Shown here: positions 33,544-38,419 of the stretch, piece after piece | Position numbering within the stretch: position 1 is the stretch's first letter | How the letters are laid out: the number at the start of each line of letters is the position of its first letter | From: Prevotella sp. | GTDB lineage: Bacteria; Bacteroidota; Bacteroidia; Bacteroidales; Bacteroidaceae | DNA length: 38,419 bases | Assembly (NCBI GenBank): GCA_017556145.1 | Contig: JAFZCU010000211.1 | Span: 1-38,419, forward strand | Direction of reading: 5' to 3' | The notes under the pieces: generated by a model | Told to the model about the DNA's origin: nothing | Seen by the model: the letters and a program-made list of their open reading frames with translations, nothing else | Databases searched by the model: none | Position numbers and translations under genes: made by a program

Positions 33544-36500
33544 ATGATGAAGCAGGTAAACATTCAGTTCCCGCTTAGGATGCTCGGCCTTTTGTTAGGC
33601 CTATTCCTATCGGTAGGCGCCTTTGCTCAGATTGACGTCAAAGGCCATGTGAAAGATGCTACAGGCGAACCCATTATCGGCGCAACAGTACGCGTAGACG
33701 GAACACAAACCGCTACCATTACTGACTTCGACGGTAATTTCGCACTGAAAGCTAATCAGGGTGACGACATCACCATTTCTTACATTGGTTATCAGACTGC
33801 AACCGTAAAAGCCGCTCCCACGTTAGAGGTAACGCTGCAAGACGATGCTGCAGTACTGAATGAGGTGGTGGTCATCGGTTATGGTCAGGTAAAGAAAAGC
33901 GACCTGACCGGTTCTGTAACGGCTTTGAAACCTGATTCCAAGAACAAGGGTCTTGTGGTGAACCCGCAGGACATGCTTGCAGGTAAAGTTGCCGGTGTGA
34001 ACATTATCAGTAACGATGGTGCCCCTGGTACAGGTGCACAAATCCGTGTTCGTGGTGGTTCGTCACTGAACGCCTCCAACGACCCATTGATTGTGATTGA
34101 TGGTCTGGCAATGGATAACGAAGGTGTGAAAGGTCTTTCCAACCCTCTCGCCATGATCAATCCACAGGACATTGAGTCTTTCAACGTTTTGAAAGATGCC
34201 TCTGCCACAGCCATCTATGGTAGCCGTGGTTCTAACGGTGTCATTATCATTACCACTAAGAAGGGCCGCAAGAACATGAAACCCACTATCTCTTACGCTG
34301 GTAGTGCCACCATCAGTATGCGTCAGAAATCCCTTGAGGTGATGACTGGCGACGAATATCGTGCTTTTATTACAAAGATGTATGGAACAGAAAGCATTCC
34401 TTACAAAGCACTCGGTACAGCCAACACAAACTGGCAGGACGAGATCTACCGTACCGCTTTCAGCCATGATCATAACGTAACTGTTTCCGGATCCTTCAAG
34501 AGTTTACCATACCGTGCCTCTGTAGGTTATACAGACCAACAGGGTATTCTGAAGACCTCAGACTTCAAGCGTATTACAGCATCGCTGAATCTGAATCCTT
34601 CATTCCTAGATGACCATCTGACCCTGAATCTCAACGGCAAGGGCATGTATGCCAAGACCCAATATGCAGACGGTGGAGCAGTTGGTGCAGCCGTTTACTA
34701 TGATCCCACACAGGATCCACACAACTTTACGTCAACCTACCATAAGGAACTGCTGGGTCCGCAGTACAACGATAATGGAGAATTGGTGCGTGATGACGTT
34801 CTTCAGCAGACACTGAATAACTTTGGTGGTTATTTCCAGTGGCCGGTAGGCGCCAACTATGATGGTGACACGAGTTGGCCATTTACTTACAACAGTGTAG
34901 CCGGCAGTGCAAACCCGCTGGCACTGCTCTACGGACGCGATGAATATGCCAAGAGCCGTTCGTTTGTGGGAAGCGCTGATATCGATTATAAGATTCACGG
35001 CTTCGAGGATCTACGCCTGCACATGACATTGGGCGCTGATATCTCAGAAGGTAAGCAATACACCAATAACGAGCCTTGGTATACAGGATCCATGTATTAT
35101 GGAAGCTGGGGTGATGAAAAGATCCTGAAGAGAAATCTCCAGTTCTCCGCCTATGCCCAGTATTTCAAGGACTTTGCCAAGATTCACCACGTTGATGTTA
35201 TGGGCGGTTATGAGTGGCAGCACTTCTGGAGAGACCAGAAGAACGACTATGTCGGCTATTATCCCTCCACCAACCCCAATGCTGGTAAGGAGCGTCCGCA
35301 CACACCATACCACTACCGCACTGACAGCTATCTGGTATCATTCTTCGGACGTGCCAACTACACACTGCTCGACCGTTACTACCTGACAGCTACCGTGCGT
35401 GACGACGGTTCTTCACGTTTCCGTGAGCACTGGGCAGTATTCCCCTCTTTCGCTTTCGCATGGCGAATCAACGAGGAAGGATTCCTCAAGGATGCCAAAG
35501 CCCTCTCCGACTTGAAGCTCCGTCTTGGTTGGGGTAAGACCGGTCAGCAGGCAGGTGCTGTTCCTGACTATAGCTGGATTGCCACTTACTCTAAGAACAC
35601 AGGTACCAACGGCTTCTATCCTATTACTGGCGACGGTACACTTTACCGTCCGGACAACTATACGCCCAACCTGAAATGGGAGACAACAACCACAACCAAC
35701 GTCGGACTTGACTGGGGTATCCTGAATCAGCGTCTATCCGGATCTATCGACTGGTACAACCGCAAGACCACCGATCTTTTGAACTATGCTCCTACGAAGG
35801 CCCTGTCTGCTTACCGTAACCAGGCGTGGCAGAACATCGGTACCTTGGAGAACAAGGGTATTGAGGCCAGTATCAGTTGGAAGGCTGTCCAGAGCAAGGA
35901 CTGGTACTGGGTACTTGATTACAACATCACGTATAACAAGAATGAGATCACTGACCTGAGCGGTGTTTCCGAGGACGGTTCTCCTGTTCCTAACACAGGC
36001 ATTAAGATTGGTACTGACCGTTATCTGGAGTACCAGCAGGTTGGTCACCCAATCAATTCTTTCCTGGTGTTCCAGCAGGCCTATGACGAAAATGGAAAAC
36101 CACTCGAGAATGTAGTGGTTGACCGTAATGGTGACGGCCAGATCACACAGGCTGACAAGTATTTCTACAAGAGTCCTGCAGCACCTGTCACTATGGGTCT
36201 TGCTTCACGTGTAGAATACAAGAACTGGGATCTGGGTATGTCATTCCGTGCCAGCTTCGACAACTACGTGTATAACAACAATGAGCAGGGTATGGCCAAT
36301 GTTAATCCCACCGAGGTTTGGAAGAGCTCGCTGCTCTATATGAACAACTATACCTACGAGGCTATTGAACGCAACTGGCAGACCTACCAGATTACTTCTC
36401 AACTCTCTGACTACTATGTTCACAACGCTTCATTCTTGAAGTGCGACAACATCACGCTCGGCTACAGTTTCTCTGATCTCTTCAAAGCACTGAGCGGACG

Positions 36501-36636
36501 TGTCTATGCAACGGCGAACAACGTGTTTACGATTACAAAGTACGATGGTTTGGATCCTGAGGTTGCCAACGGCTTCGATAGCAATATGTATCCGCGTCCC
36601 TTCTCTGTCATCGTTGGTGTGAACTTGAATTTCTAA
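33544..36636 (+). CDS. susC: SusC-like TonB-dependent outer-membrane transporter (starch locus)
   Basis: The 1030-residue protein has a signal peptide ending near residue 28 (LFLSVGAFA). A carboxypeptidase-regulatory-like domain lies at about 30-100 (DVKGHVKDATGEPIIGATV, TITDFDGNFALKA). The signature VLNEVVVIGYGQVKK, a plug domain with IRVRGGSSLNASNDPLIVID, and a barrel ending VIVGVNLNF complete it. It imports malto-oligosaccharides if its neighbours are a guide: LacI, GH97 and GH77 lie opposite, and SusD and SusE follow. It shares its promoter core with the beta-glucan SusC but is only moderately similar in protein sequence. Confidence 0.94.
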   Translation: MMKQVNIQFPLRMLGLLLGLFLSVGAFAQIDVKGHVKDATGEPIIGATVRVDGTQTATITDFDGNFALKANQGDDITISYIGYQTATVKAAPTLEVTLQDDAAVLNEVVVIGYGQVKKSDLTGSVTALKPDSKNKGLVVNPQDMLAGKVAGVNIISNDGAPGTGAQIRVRGGSSLNASNDPLIVIDGLAMDNEGVKGLSNPLAMINPQDIESFNVLKDASATAIYGSRGSNGVIIITTKKGRKNMKPTISYAGSATISMRQKSLEVMTGDEYRAFITKMYGTESIPYKALGTANTNWQDEIYRTAFSHDHNVTVSGSFKSLPYRASVGYTDQQGILKTSDFKRITASLNLNPSFLDDHLTLNLNGKGMYAKTQYADGGAVGAAVYYDPTQDPHNFTSTYHKELLGPQYNDNGELVRDDVLQQTLNNFGGYFQWPVGANYDGDTSWPFTYNSVAGSANPLALLYGRDEYAKSRSFVGSADIDYKIHGFEDLRLHMTLGADISEGKQYTNNEPWYTGSMYYGSWGDEKILKRNLQFSAYAQYFKDFAKIHHVDVMGGYEWQHFWRDQKNDYVGYYPSTNPNAGKERPHTPYHYRTDSYLVSFFGRANYTLLDRYYLTATVRDDGSSRFREHWAVFPSFAFAWRINEEGFLKDAKALSDLKLRLGWGKTGQQAGAVPDYSWIATYSKNTGTNGFYPITGDGTLYRPDNYTPNLKWETTTTTNVGLDWGILNQRLSGSIDWYNRKTTDLLNYAPTKALSAYRNQAWQNIGTLENKGIEASISWKAVQSKDWYWVLDYNITYNKNEITDLSGVSEDGSPVPNTGIKIGTDRYLEYQQVGHPINSFLVFQQAYDENGKPLENVVVDRNGDGQITQADKYFYKSPAAPVTMGLASRVEYKNWDLGMSFRASFDNYVYNNNEQGMANVNPTEVWKSSLLYMNNYTYEAIERNWQTYQITSQLSDYYVHNASFLKCDNITLGYSFSDLFKALSGRVYATANNVFTITKYDGLDPEVANGFDSNMYPRPFSVIVGVNLNF

Positions 36637-36664
36637 GACAACAATCATAAAAGGATATTAAGTC

Positions 36665-38272
36665 ATGAAAAAGATATATAAGAATTTGATTCCCGCAGCA
36701 GCCTTCTTGCTGACACTCGGTGTGACATCTTGTACAGGTGACTTGGATGTTGAGCCACTGGATCCCAATATGTCGACCGAAGTGAGCCCTGAAGGTCTTT
36801 TCAACAAGTGCTATGCAAATATTGCGATGGCGGGCAATGGCGGTGCCAATGGTGACTGTGACATCGACGGTATCGATGGCGGTACATCAGGATACATCCG
36901 TCAGATGTGGAACGCTAACGAGCTTCCTACCGATGAAGCTATCAACGGATGGGGTGACGATGGTATTGAGCAGTCATGCTTTAACACCTACGACGAGTCT
37001 CACCCGATGCTCAACGGTTATTTTGCACGTCTCACCACAGGCATTACCTACTGCAACCAGTATCTGACTGTTGCTGCAGACCATGATGCAACGATGACGG
37101 CAGAAGTACGCTTTATCCGTGCACTGAACTACTATTTGCTGATGGATGCCTTCGGACGTGTACCTTTCGCTGAGGAATTGGGCGATCCCGTTATCTACAG
37201 CCGTCAGGAAATCTTCAATTGGCTCGAGAACGAACTTATCACCAATGTAGAGCCCAATTTGTCAGAGGCTAAACCCAAGAAATCGTCCGATGCCGGCTAT
37301 GGTCGTGTAGACAAGGCAGCCGCATGGCTCCTGCTCTCACGCCTCTATCTGAATGCAGAGGTCTATACTGGCACTGCCCAGTGGGCGAAAGCTGCTGAAT
37401 ATGCCAAGAAGGTAATGGACTCCCCCTATAAGCTGAACACTAACAGTGTCAATGGTTGGAGCGCCTACCAGATGCTCTTCATGGGTGACAATGGTGAGAC
37501 TGATGCTGCCTACGAGGCCATCTTCCCCATTCTGCAGGATGGTCTGACAACCACCTCATGGGGTACCACACAGTTCCTCTGCGCTGGTAGCTTCGACAGT
37601 GACATGCATGCCAACCCCAATGATCCTGATGCCACAAATGGACTCTCAGGTCAGGTATGGGGTGGTAATCGTACCCGTCCCAGTCTGGTTCAGAAGTTCT
37701 TCCCGAACCTGGATGCGCCTCAGGTGCCTTCTTACGACATGACACTTGCCGCTGGTGACGACCGTGCTATCTTCGATGGTGTTGGCAGGGAAATCAACAA
37801 CCTCGACCGCGCTACCTTCAAGAACGGTTATGCCGTAGCCAAGTTTATTAATTTCAAAACTGACGGTTCCAGCGGTCACGATGCCACATTCATGGATGCT
37901 GACTTCTTCCTGTTCCGCGCAGCTGAAGCCTACCTGACCTATGCAGAGGCTCAGGCTCGCATGAACGGTGGTGCCACCAATGCAGAGGGCGCCAATGCCA
38001 TCAATGCACTGCGCACACGTGCCCATGCTTCTACTAAGGCCAACTACGCCCTCGACGAGATCCTCGACGAGTGGTCACGTGAGTTCTACTTCGAAGGCCG
38101 TCGCCGTGTCGATCTTATCCGCTTCAACAAGTTTGGTGGAAACACTGACTATATCTGGCAGTGGAAAGGCGGCACCTATAATGGCCGTAACTTTGATGCT
38201 TATAAGAACATCTATGCTATTCCGGCTTCTCAGTTGTCAACCTATGGCAATGAACAGAATCCTGGCTATTAA
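36665..38272 (+). CDS. susD: SusD-like surface glycan-binding lipoprotein (starch locus)
   Basis: The 535-residue lipoprotein has its lipobox at GVTSC (Cys23). The SusD core is clear: LTTGITYCNQYLTVAADHDA, TAEVRFIRALNYYLLMDAFGRVPF, the C-terminal FLFRAAEAYLTYAEAQARMN, and EWSREFYFEGRRRVDLIRFN. The inserted NGGANGDCDIDGIDGG segment near 58-73 is similar to the region before the starch-binding arc in known starch SusD proteins, from memory. It starts 28 bases after SusC. It should bind malto-oligosaccharides at the surface and close over SusC. Confidence 0.94.
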   Translation: MKKIYKNLIPAAAFLLTLGVTSCTGDLDVEPLDPNMSTEVSPEGLFNKCYANIAMAGNGGANGDCDIDGIDGGTSGYIRQMWNANELPTDEAINGWGDDGIEQSCFNTYDESHPMLNGYFARLTTGITYCNQYLTVAADHDATMTAEVRFIRALNYYLLMDAFGRVPFAEELGDPVIYSRQEIFNWLENELITNVEPNLSEAKPKKSSDAGYGRVDKAAAWLLLSRLYLNAEVYTGTAQWAKAAEYAKKVMDSPYKLNTNSVNGWSAYQMLFMGDNGETDAAYEAIFPILQDGLTTTSWGTTQFLCAGSFDSDMHANPNDPDATNGLSGQVWGGNRTRPSLVQKFFPNLDAPQVPSYDMTLAAGDDRAIFDGVGREINNLDRATFKNGYAVAKFINFKTDGSSGHDATFMDADFFLFRAAEAYLTYAEAQARMNGGATNAEGANAINALRTRAHASTKANYALDEILDEWSREFYFEGRRRVDLIRFNKFGGNTDYIWQWKGGTYNGRNFDAYKNIYAIPASQLSTYGNEQNPGY

Positions 38273-38305
38273 TTGAGAATTGATAATTGAAAATTGATAA
38301 TTGAA
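38271..38305. repeat. Five 7-base units (AATTGAT family) before the susE-like start
   Basis: AATTGAG, AATTGAT, AATTGAA, AATTGAT and AATTGAA are in tandem, followed by AATTATG whose last three bases are the start codon at 38310. The array begins in the SusD stop codon. The layout is the same as at 18162. Confidence 0.9.
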
Positions 38306-38309
38306 AATT

Positions 38310-38419
38310 ATGAAGACAATATTCAAATCCACAATACTGTTGGCTGTCGCATGTCTGTCGCTTTTCACCTCGTGTGCCGATGACAATGACTCCAACCCCG
38401 TACTGGGAAAGCCGACAAC
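38310..38419 (+). CDS. SusE-like outer-membrane lipoprotein, cut by the window end
   Basis: Only the first 36 codons are present. They encode a lipoprotein signal peptide (MKTIFKSTILLAVACLSLFT) with lipobox FTSC (Cys22), followed by ADDNDSNPVLGKPD. The SCxDDxDSNPxL pattern after the lipobox is typical of SusE-type starch-binding proteins. The position right after SusD supports this. The rest of the gene, and any SusF or surface amylase after it, lie outside the window. Confidence 0.75.
   Translation, partial: MKTIFKSTILLAVACLSLFTSCADDNDSNPVLGKPT

Overview
The window looks like a chromosomal segment of a gut or rumen Bacteroidota, most likely Prevotella in the broad sense. The reasons are two SusC/SusD pairs with their glycan-degrading neighbours, promoters with the Bacteroidota -7 element TAnnTTTG, little sign of Shine-Dalgarno sites, a fused SusR-type regulator, and protein families typical of Prevotellaceae. 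The genus call is an inference. I see no tRNA, rRNA, insertion sequence, phage or CRISPR.

Layout. (1) 73-4164, plus strand: a cytidylate kinase-like protein, a small membrane protein, a PAP2 phosphatase with a C-terminal beta-barrel-like region, then a poorly defined hypothetical region. (2) 4248-4940, minus: a sirtuin. (3) 5095-7593, plus: three consecutive FKBP-type prolyl isomerases (cytoplasmic, lipoprotein, secreted). (4) 7709-11012, plus: an Lrp/AsnC regulator, a C26 gamma-glutamyl hydrolase fused to an M19 dipeptidase, and an M28 glutaminyl-cyclase-like lipoprotein. (5) 11021-14747: a secreted type I pullulanase (minus), divergent from a SusR-like membrane regulator (plus). (6) 14977-25645, plus: SusC, SusD, a modular surface glycan-binding lipoprotein, a GH16 endo-glucanase lipoprotein and a GH3 glucosidase. 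This is a beta-1,3-glucan (laminarin-type) utilisation locus. (7) 25774-33278, minus: a probable five-gene operon read LacI regulator, MFS transporter, SemiSWEET, GH77 4-alpha-glucanotransferase, GH97 alpha-glucosidase. (8) 33544 to the window end, plus: SusC, SusD and the start of a SusE-like gene. Blocks 7 and 8 form a starch/malto-oligosaccharide locus that diverges from a shared control region with a LacI-type operator.

How the genes work together. In the starch system, SusC/D/E capture and import malto-oligosaccharides. The pullulanase and the GH97 enzyme trim them outside the inner membrane, the MFS protein and SemiSWEET move products inward, and GH77 rearranges them in the cytoplasm. 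In the beta-glucan system, the surface lipoproteins (SusD, binding protein, GH16) bind and cut the polymer, SusC imports the pieces and GH3 releases glucose. The beta-glucan locus lies between two groups of starch genes, so it is unclear which locus the SusR-like protein controls.

The most unusual signal is a set of short tandem arrays with a 7-base unit, at 14 or more places. The unit sequence differs between families, yet the period stays at seven and five units is the commonest array length. Some arrays lie between genes and run up to start codons. Others lie inside genes and encode part of a coiled coil, the hydrophobic core of signal peptides, or surface insertions. A second signal is a 60-70 base imperfect palindrome found twice, each time between two divergent -7 elements.
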